A stretch of DNA of 64,000 nucleotides, from assembly GCA_964007475.1 (NCBI GenBank), contig OZ023274.1:26193090-26257089 (forward strand), read 5' to 3'. The notes beneath the pieces are model-generated. The model did not search any database. It saw only the letters and a list, made by a program, of their open reading frames with translations, and was not told the origin of the DNA. The stretch is from Hybos culiciformis. Lineage: Eukaryota; Arthropoda; Insecta; Diptera; Hybotidae. Below, piece after piece: positions 1 through 13,735 of this stretch. A program made the translations under genes and the position numbers. Position 1 is the first letter of the stretch, and each line of letters starts with the position of its first letter.

Positions 1-3000
1 CACAATAATTTATTGAATTCAATTGGAGAAATATTTATTTTACCCAATTCTTCAATTAATTTTATTAAATTTTGTACACTTTCTTCAGTCAATTTTTCAA
101 AATTTTTTAAGATTTCTGCACAAGTTTTAATCACTTCATATTCACAGGCGACAGTTTTAGTTAAAAAATTATCAGCACAGCCCTTAAATAATAAATCGCT
201 CAAAAATATTTGATCCTTTTTATCTACTATATCTGGTAACCATTTAATTAAATGTATAATTACTTCTGGTAATAATAATTTTCTATTATCAAATGCTAAT
301 TCAAAACATTTTTCTAAATTTTTTTGCAATGGCCTCTCTACCATGCGCAAGCCATCAAATATTTTATTAAATTTATCACCATTACGTAAATATTCAACAG
401 CTGTTTTTGAAGATTTTGTTAACTTATTGAATACACATATAATACAAAAAAATATCTCATGTTGATTGATATTCCAATTCTAAAATAGAAAAAAAAAAAC
501 ATTTTTAAGTGTTTGTCCAATTATAAAACAGTTGCTTAATAATGAATTCTAATTATTATTGAAAACAAATTCTTTTGAAATTACATAATCCTATTACATT
601 CAATATCAAGTTACCTTTATTTCGTTCGGAATTGAAATGATAAGATCAATCAAATTAGTTTCTATAATTGAATTTGCTATATACAATTGGCTATTATTAT
701 CTGATAAAAAAATTTCAACATTTAATATGGTGGATTGAAGTGCACAAACATCAACTGGTGTCGAATTGCAATCATCAATTTCAAATGGAATATCATTTTT
801 ATTTAAAGTAAAATGATCAATTTTTAATAAATTTAATAAACAATCACAGTATTGTTTAATTATTGTGACCAATTCTATTTGGCGCTAAAATGTTAAAAAA
901 ATATATGAATATTATATAAAAGACATAAAATTTTCATTTAATTACTTCTTCTGGACTAGATCGTTGAAGGACAATTATCATGAGTGCAGAGCATTTCAAG
1001 CAAACAATTCTTAAATCACTAGAACACTCCCATTTCGTAATTATTTTCATTACAATTGAAACTGTTGCAGGACATATTCCAATCATTCCGTTTCGCTGAA
1101 ATGAGTAAATTAATTATTTTTTATACAAATATTAAAAAAAGGTTAACATTAAGAAGAGATCTGTCAAATTTCAAATATAATTTTATTATGAAAAATTAAA
1201 TAATGTCAATCAAACAATATTACTATTGAAAATGCAGCAAATAAAATTAAATCTATACAAAATAATTTTATTTCTCATTTTGACAACATAACTTACTTAT
1301 TGATAAAAAAAACGCAAATCTCAACAAATATTTAAAACTGAATTCGACAGATCTATTCATAAAGCCATTAGAAAAAGCGAAATGAACATGCAAAAAAGCT
1401 TAATTTAATTTAACTAATTTTAAACAGAACATAAATAAATTAGTGTATTATTTCACATTACTTTACTTAATATGTTTAATTGAAAGCTCTAAAAATACAC
1501 TCAAGTAATTAATTCATTCAAGCTTAACAACTTACAAAAAGGTATTTACAAATTTTTAAAATTAATAAATTAATTTTATTTTAATGATACTAACTCATAA
1601 TTTCATACTTTTTACCGAAATTGCTCGATTATTCAAAACAAAATAAATTAATAAAATTAATAGGTTCTTGAGTTCTTAAAATCGTTAATTTTAAAAAAAT
1701 TTGGATTCATCGGTATTTCTATCAGAAGTGTAATTAGTTTGTTTTTTTGATTTAATATCTACTTAAATAAGAAAAACTTTTTAATTATATACTTTGTTGC
1801 TAAACTGCTAAACTAATTTAAAAAAAAAATTATTTAATCCTAACATGCAGCAAAAATTTAGACCAGACTATACAAAAATATAATAGACCTGCTGCTGAAA
1901 ATGGTTATGATTATTTTGAAGTATTGTTGCTGTGAAAATTTTAAATCATTTTCTAATACCAATTGATGCAAAGTTATGACAATTAAATACTTGCATTTTA
2001 AACTTTTTTGTTATTCCTATCGAGATTCAATTTGAGTTTTTTTTTTTGAAAGAACATGAAACATTTACTATTTTTACTAAATTATAATATTTAAGCTTTC
2101 AATAAAATTGTCAGTTAACAATTTCGTTTATTCGAAATTTTTCAGAAATTTTGGTTTTTCAAATTCAGTAGAGCATGATTTCTATTAATATTCATAACAC
2201 ACAGTCTGTCTTTCACTACAGAAGTCCACTCACCAAATTATCATTAGTTAAATTTCCACCACCACCATATGTTGTTAATATTTTCTGTAAATTTGATTTT
2301 ACATAATGAATTTTCTAATTTTTTTACTCTAAGTACTGTAATTATAATTTTTACAAAATATAATTTTATAAACTAAATGATTTGAATTTAAGGAATGAAT
2401 AGAAGAGAAATTAAAAAAAAAACATTAAAGGGTAAAATATACCTGAGATCCTGATATTATTGATGCTAAAGCATTGACTAAAGATACACCAATGGATGGA
2501 AAATTAAAAATTTTAATATTCTGGAAACAATCTAGGAAAGAATAGTTAAATTAATCAAAGGAAATGCGTTATTTTGCTTTTAAATATTTATGATTACCAT
2601 AAATAAAAGGAATAATTTCTACATTAACTGAATGGCATTTATATTTTAATCGATTGTAATTAGCAAATATTCCTTTTAAAAAATTTCGCCATGTAAAGTA
2701 CGGATCATAAATTACTTCAAGAAGTCTTGAGAATTTTAAAAATAAAATTTCCTCCTCTGACGATATCGCGTTTGCATCACATATCTAAAAAGAAAGAAAA
2801 TTATTTTATAACCAGAAAATAAAGAAAAATAATAATTTTTCAAATATTCCTAAGTATATACCTACTTTTTCAAAAATTTTAGTTGATATAGCTATTAAAT
2901 TTGCTAAATACTGATATTTAATTATTGTTTCTATATTGTCAAACTGTCTACTAATTATTATCAAACATTCTATTAAATCAGCAATTTCCAATAGCTTCTC

Positions 3001-6000
3001 TGCTGGAAATTCTTCACCCTGAAACATGAAAAATAAATTTAACGAAATTCACATTTTAAAATTCACAGCTAGCGAATATTTTTAATTTCCTTTATTTTTA
3101 GTTATTATTTGTTGTATCAGAATAAGATCAGTGTACCTACCCAGTTTTCAAACCTATCTAAGTTTGAACATTTTTTATATCAACATATATATTTAAATAC
3201 CCATACGTGTATGTACTTACCTGCTCAATTTGATCACGAGCAATAATAATAAATTTTGTTATGGCTGGTAGCAGTTCATCTGGTAAATAATTTAATTTAG
3301 GACCATTTGATTCAATTTCATTAGGGTCGGGAAAATTTTCAAAATCTAATATCAACTGACTTTTCCATATTTTATTAAAACCAATAATAAATTGACGAAA
3401 ATAAGACTCATCATTCTAAAAAAAAAAAAAAAAAAGATAAAAAAATTTTATTCCAAAATTTTTAAATTGTCATTTAGGTAACGGAGCCTAGGCCCTAAGG
3501 TTTAGAAGAAACTTAATCTTGTAGTTAGGTATACCTTAAATTCCTCAAAAAAAAATTTAAATGCCCCTAATTTAAAAAGAAAATTTAAAATTATTTGGAA
3601 TAGGTTAACAAATTTTTTTTTGGAATACGGTATGAAAATAGGGTTTCACAATCTTATTTTACAGGCCAATCTATAAGTTTTCTGTAGGAATTTTCATATA
3701 ATGTAATTAGCAACCTGACAAAAACGCGTTTTTTGCAAAAATTGGATTTTTATTCTTGAAAGTGGTATTAGAAATTATGTTTGTTCAACAAATTTGCCGC
3801 CATTTTAGTTTTTTTAGGTTTTACCGTTACTTTTTGGTTACTTTGAAATTAAGCATTTTTGAGTATGAAAACTTCGAAATAGCCTTTCATGATGTTCTAG
3901 ACTTTGATTCAGAAGGAGTTTACCTTCATTTTTTTAGAAAGTTTTAGTTCCTGAAAATATTGTTAGATGGCGTTTTAACCAATTTTGTGTATTAAACTAA
4001 AATTACTCCACGTTTTGGGCAACATTTGTACTACAGAAATGAAACCAAAAAAAGACCGTTTCAAGACCTCTCCAACAAAAAAAAATTTTAAGAATCGAAT
4101 AATAAATAAAAGAGGTATGCCAAATTAAAAAAATTACGAAAAAAAAATGTCCGTTATTATTCAAAAATTCAATTTTAAAGAACGAATCCATAACAAAAAT
4201 GACTGAAAAACCAAAATTTATGAGGACATGTTTTTAGGAAATGCATGTTGGAACGTGAATGAACGGATAAAACGTTCGAATAATTTAAAACAATTATCTA
4301 CTACTAAAAAACGTAAAAGCGACTCAAAACAACTCGTGAGTGAGATTTTGAATGATTCGGAGACAGAGCTGGACTGGCCTAACAAGCTAGAAGGAGTTTC
4401 CTGGTGGGCGGTACTAAAATCTTATGTCTAAAATTATAATGTTTTCTTTTAATTTTTTTTTTAAGCGTGAGAAAATTTTTTTACAAAGAAAATTTGAATT
4501 TCCCGGTCCTAAATTCATTCCCAGTCCAGCCCTGTTCGATATACTCGATTTTATAGAACTTGCTATATGCCTTTAAGAAATTATTGTAAAATCAGATAGG
4601 ATTAAATACTGAAAAAACAAATTACAATAGCAAAAAGTTTAGGTTATAAGTTTGGAAAAAAAATTGGAAAGAAAATGAAATTGATGTGGAAGAAACATTA
4701 AAAAAAAAAATTTTAAAGCTTATATGACAATGTCTATGAAAGTGAAATGGAAGGGGAGTCTGTTTAAAACAGTTCTCGAAAATATATACAGTAAAAACAA
4801 CACTAAAACTGAGCAAAAATCGAACCAAAAAACTTCAAAACTAGTTTTATATAAAATGCCGCCAATCCGAAAGTACTGGACCGATTTCACCTGCGAAAGC
4901 GGGTTTGGAAAGGTATAAATATGTACTTTTTGACTGCGAAGTTTGAAAAATATCGTACGTAAGATCATTTATTTATTTATTTATTTATCTGTAGCTAAAC
5001 TCAAGCTCATATATATAAAGTTTAAATACATTAAATTTAAAATTTTGACAATATCACATTAGGAAACTATTAATATGAAAACAAAATGAAAATATAACAT
5101 TGCACTATACATTCATTACAAAAAGATATCGATGTATTCAAAAACTCATGGAGTACAACTTTTTTGAAAATGGCTAAAAATGGTAATTTTTTTGTATGGG
5201 GAAATTCTAAGAAGTGAATTATCTTCTAAAAAATTGGAAAATTTCAACCTGCGAAAGCGGCTTTTTAAAGTGGTCTGGAAGACCTTTCCAAAATGGTATA
5301 GAGTGACCAAATCGGTTGAAAATTGAGGGAGTACATTCAAATGAAAAAACCCATTTTTTGTTTTTTCAGTGTTTTTAGGGTTTCTTTATGGGTTAAACTG
5401 GCAACACCGAGTGGCTGTCACTTGCAAAGAAAACCCGCACGAATACCTACTTAAAATGATATCTGAAAATATTCTTGTAAATTTAACAACAGAGAGATGA
5501 TAGTTGCAATATTTTCCAAGCCTTCAAGAATCGTCATATGTCCCAAAAAAAATTTTTTTTTTTAAATCTGAAATGCAAAAACTTAGGTCAAATATCAGCC
5601 TATAAAATAAATGTAAAATGAAAGTCTAACGATTAGCTTGAAAAAATGAAAAAAATGTCAGGTTGCTATTGCTAAATGTAGTTTCAAAAATTTGTTATGA
5701 TTTTTATGCCTAAGATGATTTACTTTTATACTATGTAGAGGGCTTGAAGTATCGGTGATAGCTCACTCAATAGGTCAAGGTCGTTAATAAAAAACAGAGT
5801 TAAATTAATTTTGAAAGTGAAATTGTTTCATTTTCATTCATTTCTTTATAAAATTTTTGTTTGGGTTGTATTTTTTCTCTTGTTTAAGAGGGAAGTGTGA
5901 GGGGTGACACCGACAAAGTAAATGCAAACAAAAGGGGAAATATAAAAATAATAGGTGGTATCAGATGTCAGATGAAATTGTTATTGTATCCGTTGGAATT

Positions 6001-6582
6001 TTATATGAATTTTTATTGATAAACAAATGACAATATAGGTAGATCAGGTAGATGATTTATTTTATACTCAGCATAATTAATTTTAGCTTAAAATTAAAAA
6101 ATTATTGAATAAAAAATGTGAAAAAAGCATTATTTTTGCTTATGTTTACATTTTAAAGAAATCTAAAAAAAAAAAAATAAAAATACAAAATATAAACAAA
6201 GAGAAAAAAAATGTACAACAAAAAAAAATGTAAATAAAACATTTTTTTCAGTAGGTAATAAATAGGTATACCGTCGTATACATTATACACAAAAATTTCT
6301 TTTTTCATTTGATGACGTCTTATATAACAAAAAAAAAAATTTAACACAAGGAATTTTTGTTAAAGTTAAAAGTTAAATTTTTTAAATTTTGTTTTACAAT
6401 TTTTTTTGCTTTAACACCTAAATACAATTTCAGAATTAAAAACTTTTGAAATTAATTATTGCGGGCGAAATAAATTAAAATTTAATAAAGAATTAAAATT
6501 GGGTGGCAACTTAATTTTTTTTTTTTTTCACCTTTGCCGTGTATTGAAGCCAAAGTTTATAAATATCTTTTTTTTCATCCAT
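1..6582 (-). CDS. NBEAL1: Neurobeachin-like protein 1 (NBEAL1-like), N-terminal exons, partial
   Basis: Eight coding exons can be read on the minus strand with GT..AG boundaries that keep frame: 6532-6582, 3221-3415, 2866-3018, 2598-2784, 2443-2531, 946-1095, 615-884 and 1-479 (open at the edge). Together they give about 524 residues. Compared from memory with vertebrate NBEAL1, conserved landmarks appear in order: a start MDEKKDIYKLWLQY, then DFENFPDP, LPDELLPAITKF, a YDPYFTWRN segment, and IKWLPDIVDKKDQIFLSD near the last exon. This is the alpha-helical (armadillo-like) N-terminal part. The concanavalin-like, PH, BEACH and WD40 domains of this family must lie beyond base 1. The family acts as large cytosolic scaffolds in vesicle and lysosome-related traffic. 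The start is chosen because the 17-codon first exon has a clean GTGAAA donor and matches the family N-terminus. NBEAL2 or an insect NBEAL ancestral to both is the alternative name. Confidence 0.86.
3709..5667. mobile_element. DNA element with TIR AGCAACCTGACA in NBEAL1 intron 1
   Basis: The ends AGCAACCTGACA (from 3709) and TGTCAGGTTGCT (to 5667) are inverted repeats, flanked on both sides by ATT (3706-3708 and 5668-5670), which looks like a 3-bp target duplication. The 1959-bp interior has no convincing transposase: short open frames of 60-80 codons only. It contains a short (ATTT)n run at about 4966 and a twice-used phrase CCTGCGAAAGCGG near 4892 and 5249. It sits wholly inside intron 1 of the NBEAL1-like gene, so it need not affect the protein. 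Family unknown; a 3-bp duplication would suit PIF/Harbinger-like elements. Confidence 0.55.
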
Positions 6583-6902
6583 TATTTTCAATTATATATT
6601 TTTAATTTATTCAATAATTATTATATTATATTAAAATTTTTATAATATTTTAATTTCCTTATTAATTTAATAATAATTTTTTTTAATTAAAAATAACAAT
6701 TTTTCCAAATTTGCTTCATTCAAAAAGCAAAAGTATAATTTTCTCTCTTACATTACATATACTATTGTTTTTTCCTCATCTGTTTTCTGTCAAAAGGTTT
6801 ATTATTTTGTTTTATTGAATTAGGATCTGGGATAGTACGCCATCTATATTAGAAACTCACCTATAATTAATTCAGGGTTTATGAAAATTATCCTATCCCT
6901 TA

Positions 6903-7233
6903 TACCTTGTTCGCATCAAATTTAAAATTCTCTAAATATCCGGAATTAAGAATGCCGTTCGAAAATATTAGTGGATTATTTTTTGATTATGAAAAAAACC
7001 AATGAGCAAAAGAGTTGTTTTTTTTGTCACTTTTTTGCTGCTTTGACACAAAAAAGATTTTGCCAATCTTATAACCCTTAAAATGAGGAAAGGTAGTAAG
7101 AAAAATGAGCTCGTTACCATTACCAGTGACCAAAGAATATGAATAATTTTATATGACAAATTCCAGTTCATTTGCCTGAAATATTTCGGAAAACAGCATT
7201 TGCCACATATATTCCATTAATGCGAACAAGGTA
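6903..7233. mobile_element. MITE, TIR TACCTTGTTCGCA, 3-bp TSD
   Basis: A 331-bp element with ends TACCTTGTTCGCA and TGCGAACAAGGTA, flanked by TTA on each side (6900-6902 and 7234-7236). Three-base TTA/TAA duplications are typical of PIF/Harbinger-type MITEs. It lies between the start of the NBEAL1-like gene and the 3' end of PIGQ. A diverged left part of the same family begins at about 20250. Confidence 0.6.
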
Positions 7234-7539
7234 TTAAACTGCTTTAATTCAATTGAAATATACCTATAGGCTATATAACACAGTCAGGCAGATAGTGAAA
7301 ATTCGAACCAATCGTCGTAAAATACAAAATGCCAAGATTTTTGTATTAAATTGACCTATTACTGCCGCATTGTAGAGCATTTGGCCTATCTATGAATAAA
7401 TTTGGTTTCCTCAATTATCTGTAAAGTTTTTTTTTAAAATAAAACAAATATAAAAATAAGTTAAATTTAGTTTGTATACTACATAATTAAAGGAACACTC
7501 TTTAAAAATATTTAATTTTTTTTTCCAGAAAATTATTAT

Positions 7540-9040
7540 CTAAAATCCATATTTACGTTTTTTTGGAAATGTTTTCCTTAAATTCATTAAAAATATTGTT
7601 GATTTTGGTAATCCATTTTTACAAACAATTCCTTTGAAAGTGATATCAATGCCTTCTATAGCTTTATATGTTCCCAAAAACCAATGTACATAATCATCAA
7701 AGGGAAATTCTTTGAAAAAAATTTTGAATTTAAACAATATCGTATCTATTATCCAAATAGAAAACCGTATTGATGAAAATACTACATAATATAATAAAAT
7801 TGTTGGCATTAAAAATAATAAACATGTTAAAAATAACACTGTTATATACCATTGCTGATTCATTTGCTCTAAGCTTTCGGTACGATTTTTTAATGAATTT
7901 ATACGTCTTCCTACAGCCATTTTCCATAATGTTTTTAAACCAATTTTTTCAATATTAAATAAAACCGAAGTATAAATGTAAAAGTAATGTGCATGTAATG
8001 TAACCAAATTTAATAAATCACTAAATAAAGCTAATTGACACGATATTCCAAAAATTCCGGCAACAGCTATTGGAATCAATAAAATTTGTATAAATGGAGA
8101 AATAATTGCAATAAAAGTTGACCATAAATCGATGTGGTATGTGAAACAATCGAGTAAAAAATTATTTAATTGAAAATTTAATTTTAATCCAATTGGATTT
8201 CCTTTTAGTGATTGCAATAAAAATCTTAAATGAAAAATAACTTCTTGGGTGGCATCCAAAACATATTCACCATGCTTGTACCTAAAAAAAATATTAAAAT
8301 TAAAGTTTCGATTTCAATCCCAATAACGATTATTGGCCAAATTTTAATTACCACGACAAAATGAACCACATCAGCCCCAATCCAACGATCAGATCAATAA
8401 GTTCTCTTTTTTCATTCGATTTTTTAGATGACTTCATCAAACTATAATTTGATAATGTGTTTTCAACTTTTTTCTTTGGCACAAATAATTCTAATGGTTT
8501 GAATCCTATTTTTATGATAAATATTAAAATTTCTTGAACAGTGTATCGAATATTAGATAAAAATTTTAAAAGTCCCATTACGTCCCCATAACTTGAAGTT
8601 GATTTCAATTCACCATCCTCAACGGAAATATTCTGATCGTCGTATATATAGAAATTACATTGAATATCCTTAGCTGAATAAATTGAAGTAGATTGCAAAA
8701 AAATCTCTCCGGACTCATCAAATGATAAGACAATTTTATTTTCGTAGGTTTTTCTAAAATTAAAGTTAAAAGGTTGGTAGGTACATAACGATTATTTAAA
8801 TTTTCATATGATAAAACCTAAGTAAGATTATAGGTAGGTACCTACTTGATTAGTTAAATTTTAGTTAATTGGTCCTTACCTAATGTTCGTGATAACACCT
8901 AATCTTTTTGAGTTCTGATTTGGATTCGGAATTATGAAATATGATATTAAATTTTCATCAATTAAATTTTCACCAAAAAGTTCACAATCATTTAATTTTT
9001 CCAGGTAAATTGATTCTGGTATGAAAATATTTAACTTCAT
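7540..9040 (-). CDS. PIGQ: GPI N-acetylglucosaminyltransferase subunit Q (PIG-Q/GPI1), complete
   Basis: Three exons, 8880-9040, 8352-8753 and 7540-8281, join in frame (161+402+742 nt) to 434 residues plus stop. Splice sites are AG/GTAAGG, TTTTAG, TG/GTAATT and TTTTTAG. The C-terminal half is the Gpi1 domain: GLKLNFQLNNFLLD, then YHIDLW, several hydrophobic membrane helices, LWKMAVGRRINSLKNR and a second helical bundle with YYVVFSS. PIG-Q is a scaffold of the ER-membrane GPI-GlcNAc transferase (with PIG-A, C, H, P), which makes GlcNAc-PI, the first step of GPI-anchor synthesis. The start is the ATG at 9040, giving MKLNIFIPES; no in-frame stop separates it from the first donor. The N-terminal part (about residues 1-185) is poorly conserved in this family. 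The protein is shorter than the human subunit but the membrane domain looks whole. Confidence 0.92.
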
Positions 9041-11711
9041 TTTAAAAATGAATATAAATCTTAATAATGTTTTAATATATATTTTTTTTAATTTAATTTC
9101 TTTTTAAATTTTACTCATTTTTTAAGTTTTTTATTTTGTGATTAGATTTAGAAGAAAGAAAATGATAAGATATCTTCATTGATTTTGATTTCATTTTCAT
9201 TTATCATTTTCATCAACAAAAACAATTTAATCAGACAAAATTGTAAACAAAGAATTAGACATGTCGGTAACGGCGCTATGAAGAATTGAGTCCGCGCGAA
9301 TAAATTTCACCAATGATGTTTCGCGAACTTAGAGTCTGTTCACTATTCGCATTATTTAAAAAAAATTAAATACGATTTCAATTTTCAGGCCTTAAATAGG
9401 CTTTCCAAAATTGGAATTTTATTCATAAATTAAATCATGTTAAAATTGCTGTTCACACCATGATTTTTTTTAACCCGGGTTAATTTTGTTGTTTTTTTAT
9501 TTTTATTTTTATTTTTTTTTGCTAAATTTCTAAATAAATATTAATGAAAATAAAATTTAATCAAAAATAATTTAAAAATTATATAGAAAAATTCTATAAG
9601 TAGATTAATTAATTTTTAATTAAAATTCGAAAAATAAAAATTACAAAAAAAAAAAATTATTTTATTTTTGTTTTTTTTTAGCCATTTTGTTTTTTCTTTT
9701 TATATATATATTATATATAATATATATATTAAACTATATACATTGTACACCTATTTTATAAAGTAAAGTATCTGCCATAGAAAATATATTTCGTCCCGCC
9801 AAAAAATCTATGTTTTTTTTTACTCAAAATCTATCATTGTGTTGAATAAAAATGATCAGGGATGGGATGGTTGCTTTTTTAAAAGTTACGAAATAAAACA
9901 AGACTTTTAATTTTATAAACTCATCACAGACAACATTTTATTTCTATTTTTTCTAATTTTTAATTTTTTAGTAAAAAATTTAAAATGAAATATATGCGCA
10001 CACGTATGAAAAAATGAATTAAATAAATTTTATTGAAATTTTCACAACATTTGAAATTACATTCAACGCTTGTAAGAATGGAAGCTAATTTACTTACTAA
10101 ATTATTTTCTGTTACATGTAAATCGAAATTTTCAGCAAAATTAGTCAACGTTTTACTTACCGATCAATCGATTTGGGTATTTTAAAAAAAAAAAAATTTT
10201 TAATTTTTTTCACGTTTTTTCACAAAAAATTGGTAAAAGTTAATTTAAATTATTATTTTAATTTCTCACTAGCGGTTGAAGTACAAATTAGCTTTAAGCT
10301 TTAAAAAAAATTCTCACATCCTTAAAATCGAAAAATTAAAGCAAAACAAAAATCATATGATTTTTATTTATAAGTATTGAGTATTTAAGGGAAACTATGA
10401 CGCGCTTAAAGCCAAATAAATGTAAACAATGCATTTATTTTATAAAAGAACAAGGTGACTATGATAATTTTTTGTCTTTACAAAAAATTAAAAAAATTGT
10501 AAAATATAAGTAATTTTACGGTTTTCAAAAATTTTAAAAATAAGAAAATAGTTTTAAGTCGAAAATAAAACGAAATGAACTCACTTTGTTCTTAAAAAAG
10601 TACTTAATTTTGGATTTTAAAAAAAACTGCGAAAAAAACTTAAGTAAAAGGAATCGGAAAGGCACCTTGTAAGAGGGAGATGAATTTTTTTTTTTTTTTG
10701 CATAAAAATTTTCGTTGTTCCTTGTTACTCTACTATAGAAATAAGTTTACTCTGCTATATATTCCTAGCTTTCTATGTATTGCCCGTAAAAAAGCGTAGT
10801 CAAAGTTGAACGTGTAAATGTGTGCGTTTTCATGTAATTTTGCTTAGAGTTCAAGGGATCGTTATAATAGATTTCTTTTTCGGATGTAACAAAATATTAT
10901 TAATTAAGTTACATGGCCACCACAGGAAATTATGATAATTACGTATAAAGTAATTTTATTTTAAAAATCAAAAGATTTATTATTTTTACCTTTGAAAATT
11001 TAAGTTTATTCAATTTATTTGAAACTTCTTATATTGTATTAAAAGACTAGTTTTAATACCTCATTTTTTTATCACAAATTTTAATTAAACATTTTTATCA
11101 CATTTTTTTCATTAAGATAAACTAATTATGATAATTATTATAAAATAATTAATTATAAAATGTAAATGACTAAAGTGATTGCTGTAAATTTTGGCACTAT
11201 TTGGAACAATATCAATATTTTGCCCATTCAAAATTTTTAGGTTGAACATCCAATGTTTTTTTCCAATTGAATCAGTCGGAAATCTAAAAAGCTTAATACA
11301 TATTGTAATAAAAGTTGTTAAGAAAAAAATTATATTACCAGTAAAAACTAATCTGGCTTCCGTTTTTAAAAACCGATTTACAATCTTTCACAAAACATCG
11401 AGGAGCCATTATTAAAAAAAAAAAAAATGAATTATTAAAAAACACAAATGAAATGTAAAATATTAAAAATTATCTGTTCTTGATTTTTTTGAATCTTTAA
11501 AACTTCACTTATCAAACTTTGTTTATATTTTTCAAATCAAAATACAAATTTAAATCAAAAACGGAAACGGAAACGTCTCGAACTTTAGCAAAAATGTTTT
11601 TAAAAATAACATTCACTACCGATGCCAATATTATTAGAAAAAAATTTACATTTCATAATGCCCCAAGAACGTATGTGACCGGCCTGTGTTTGTTTTTTTT
11701 TTTTTCTCAGT
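9041..11711. other. Intergenic AT-rich region upstream of PIGQ
   Basis: About 2.7 kb with no coding region I can support; open frames are under 75 codons and biased by A/T runs. It holds one recognisable dispersed repeat (9385-9720). The first few hundred bases presumably contain the PIGQ promoter, but I see no decisive core element. Confidence 0.5.
9385..9720 (+). repeat. Dispersed repeat with GTTCACACCATG / AACCCGGGTTAA motif, copy 1
   Basis: The phrase running from GGCTTTCCAAAATTGG through AAATTAAATCATG, GTTCACACCATGA and AACCCGGGTTAATTTTGTTG recurs at 14075-14265 (same strand) and at 19835-20060 (opposite strand, with CCTGGTTAA in place of CCCGGGTTAA). The following AAAATTCGAAAAATAAAAA...TAGCCATTTTG block also recurs at about 19980-20060. 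No ORF. Probably a non-autonomous DNA element; ends not fixed. Confidence 0.5.
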
Positions 11712-13151
11712 CATGGCAAAGATGACATATTATAAAGATAAGAACACAGGAATAAGTGTAGTTTTCTCCCGCCAAAACTTCTCTTTGTATTGGTTGTTTT
11801 TTTTTTATTTACACTTAGTTTTTATATGATTTTATTATAGGTGTTCAATAGACAAAATCAGGGATGGACCCGATGAAATATTTTTTAAATAAAAATTCTT
11901 AAATTTAAACGTGTAACACGGATAAAATTTTATTTCTATTTTTCTTAATTTTAATTAAAGCACTTTAAAATATAAAAATTCGACAGCGAATAAAAGGATT
12001 TACTAAAAATTCTTGGCGATACTGCCGTTTGAAAATTTTGAAGGGCCATAACTCCAAAATGGGGGCCTTCCCGCAACAACCGTTTCGGATTTAACATTTT
12101 AGGGACCGCCTCTATTATCTACCCAAAAATAGGGCAAATGGGGCACAAAAAAATTTTTTCCATACTAAAATGTATCAAAACTTTGGGAGACCCTATCTCC
12201 GAAACGGGGCCTTTGCCCCAAGAACTGATTTCAGTTTTGGGAGTTTGGCCACCGCCTCTACCGCCCTCCAAGTTTCAGCCCATTCTGAGAGGTTCAAGGA
12301 AACGGAAGTTTAGCCAAATTCTTTATTAAAATAATTGTAACAGTGGTAGGAATCCACATTCATTAAACTGGATAAAATTATAATTTTATTCATTTTAATG
12401 AACATTATTTCCACCTTGCTTTCTAATTATTGCAAAATATTTTTCTTAACAATCTTGATATAACTGGCGGGTGCAGATATTCAAAAAATCTAAAGAAATA
12501 TATCCTTATCGATTTTTACATGATGGGAACAAAAATAATTATATTTCGATCATTATACCTGGCAAAATATACTTTTTTCCTGACCATTTAATATATTTAA
12601 TTACTTTTTTGAAAAAAATTTAGTATTTTACAACTTTTTTTTTTACACAACTTAACTTCAGTTGAAAGTTTTCAAATTTAAGTTTACATCCCTAATCATT
12701 TATTTTTTTCTTTATCGTTTTGTTTCGGAAAAAAAGCAAAAATCGTGACGGGTTTAAAACAACAACATTCAATTTGATGACGCGTTTAAGGCAAAACGTG
12801 TAAAAAAAAAAAATTCTTATTCATATACAGAGTGACTATACTTGCTTTAATTTTAAAAAGTTTACTTAAAAATTTATAAAAAAATAAGTATTTTGGGTTT
12901 TATGCTAATAATAAATTTAGAAAACAATTTTTGAAATGTTACAAAATATTTTTGTTGTTTAAAAAATAGAAATAAAGGTTTTTTAAACAAAATAATTTCA
13001 ATACAACCTGAAAAATTTAAATATGTTGAGAGGAAAATTTATGCAATATACCTTGTAAATTAGAAAAATAATACACATAAAAATGTATTGCTGTCTAAAA
13101 AAAAGTTTACTCTATGCTACTTATCTTTATAATATGTCATCTTTGGTCATG
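11712..13151. mobile_element. DNA element with 31-bp TIRs (AAAGATGACATATTATAAAG)
   Basis: The left end CATGGCAAAGATGACATATT... and right end ...AATATGTCATCTTTGGTCATG are near-perfect inverted repeats of about 31 bp, enclosing 1440 bp. No transposase is visible. It carries at 12080-12325 one arm of the GC-rich hairpin family that is complete at 51149-51709. I could not define the target duplication. Confidence 0.5.
12080..12325 (+). repeat. Single-arm copy of the GC-rich hairpin repeat
   Basis: Shares the strings CCTATCTCCGAAACGG, GCCCCAAGAACTGATTTC and CAAGTTTCAGCCCATTCTGA with the right arm of the palindrome at 51149-51709, but the matching inverted arm is missing. Its open frames (for example 12138-12329) are shadows of this repeat, not genes. 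Confidence 0.6.
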
Positions 13152-13236
13152 GTTAGCTATAAAAAAAATGTGAATTGGAAAAACATCTGATTTTCTACTT
13201 GTGCTACACTTTTTTCATTCAAGGCAACTAAATATA

Positions 13237-13717
13237 TACACCAATACCTCGCTTTGCGTTCATTTCGTTTTGTGTTTTTTCGAAGTTGCGTCGTTGCTGA
13301 ATTAATACTAATTATCACTTTGCGTCGTTGGATTTTCGAAGTTGCGTTGTTTTCGGTAGCAAACATTGGACCAATTTTTCGTGAAAGGATGCCGAATTAC
13401 GACAACAGACACTTTCGACTCATCACACAATGATCAATTTTTGTTTTTTTTTAAATTAATGAAATCTTTTATTTTGTTTTAATTGATTTTTTTTTTTTTA
13501 TGAATGTATATTGTATGTATGTATGAATGTATGTATATGTCTACAAATAATTTTTTTTATTATTTTTTTTTCATTTAATGATTACTTTTTTCAATTTTCT
13601 TCTTAAAAAGTAGTATTTTCGTAACCCTGAACCTATCTTTGATCTTAACATGGTTAACATGGTTTGCGTCGTGTTTTTTTGGAACGTAACCACGACGCAA
13701 AGTGAGGTATTGGTGTA
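13237..13717. mobile_element. MITE with TA duplication, TIR TACACCAATACCTC
   Basis: A 481-bp element. The ends TACACCAATACCTCGCTTTG and CAAAGTGAGGTATTGGTGTA are inverted repeats flanked by TA dinucleotides (13235-13236, 13718-13719), as in Tc1/mariner-type MITEs. Subterminal copies of TTTTTCGAAGTTGCG and TTTTCGAAGTTGCG are direct repeats inside the left half. No coding capacity. Confidence 0.6.
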
Positions 13718-13735
13718 TAGTTAATATATATATGA

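Noticed and set aside
6968..7171. 67-codon hydrophobic frame between NBEAL1 and PIGQ
   Set aside because: Lies inside a TTA-flanked MITE; no conserved features.
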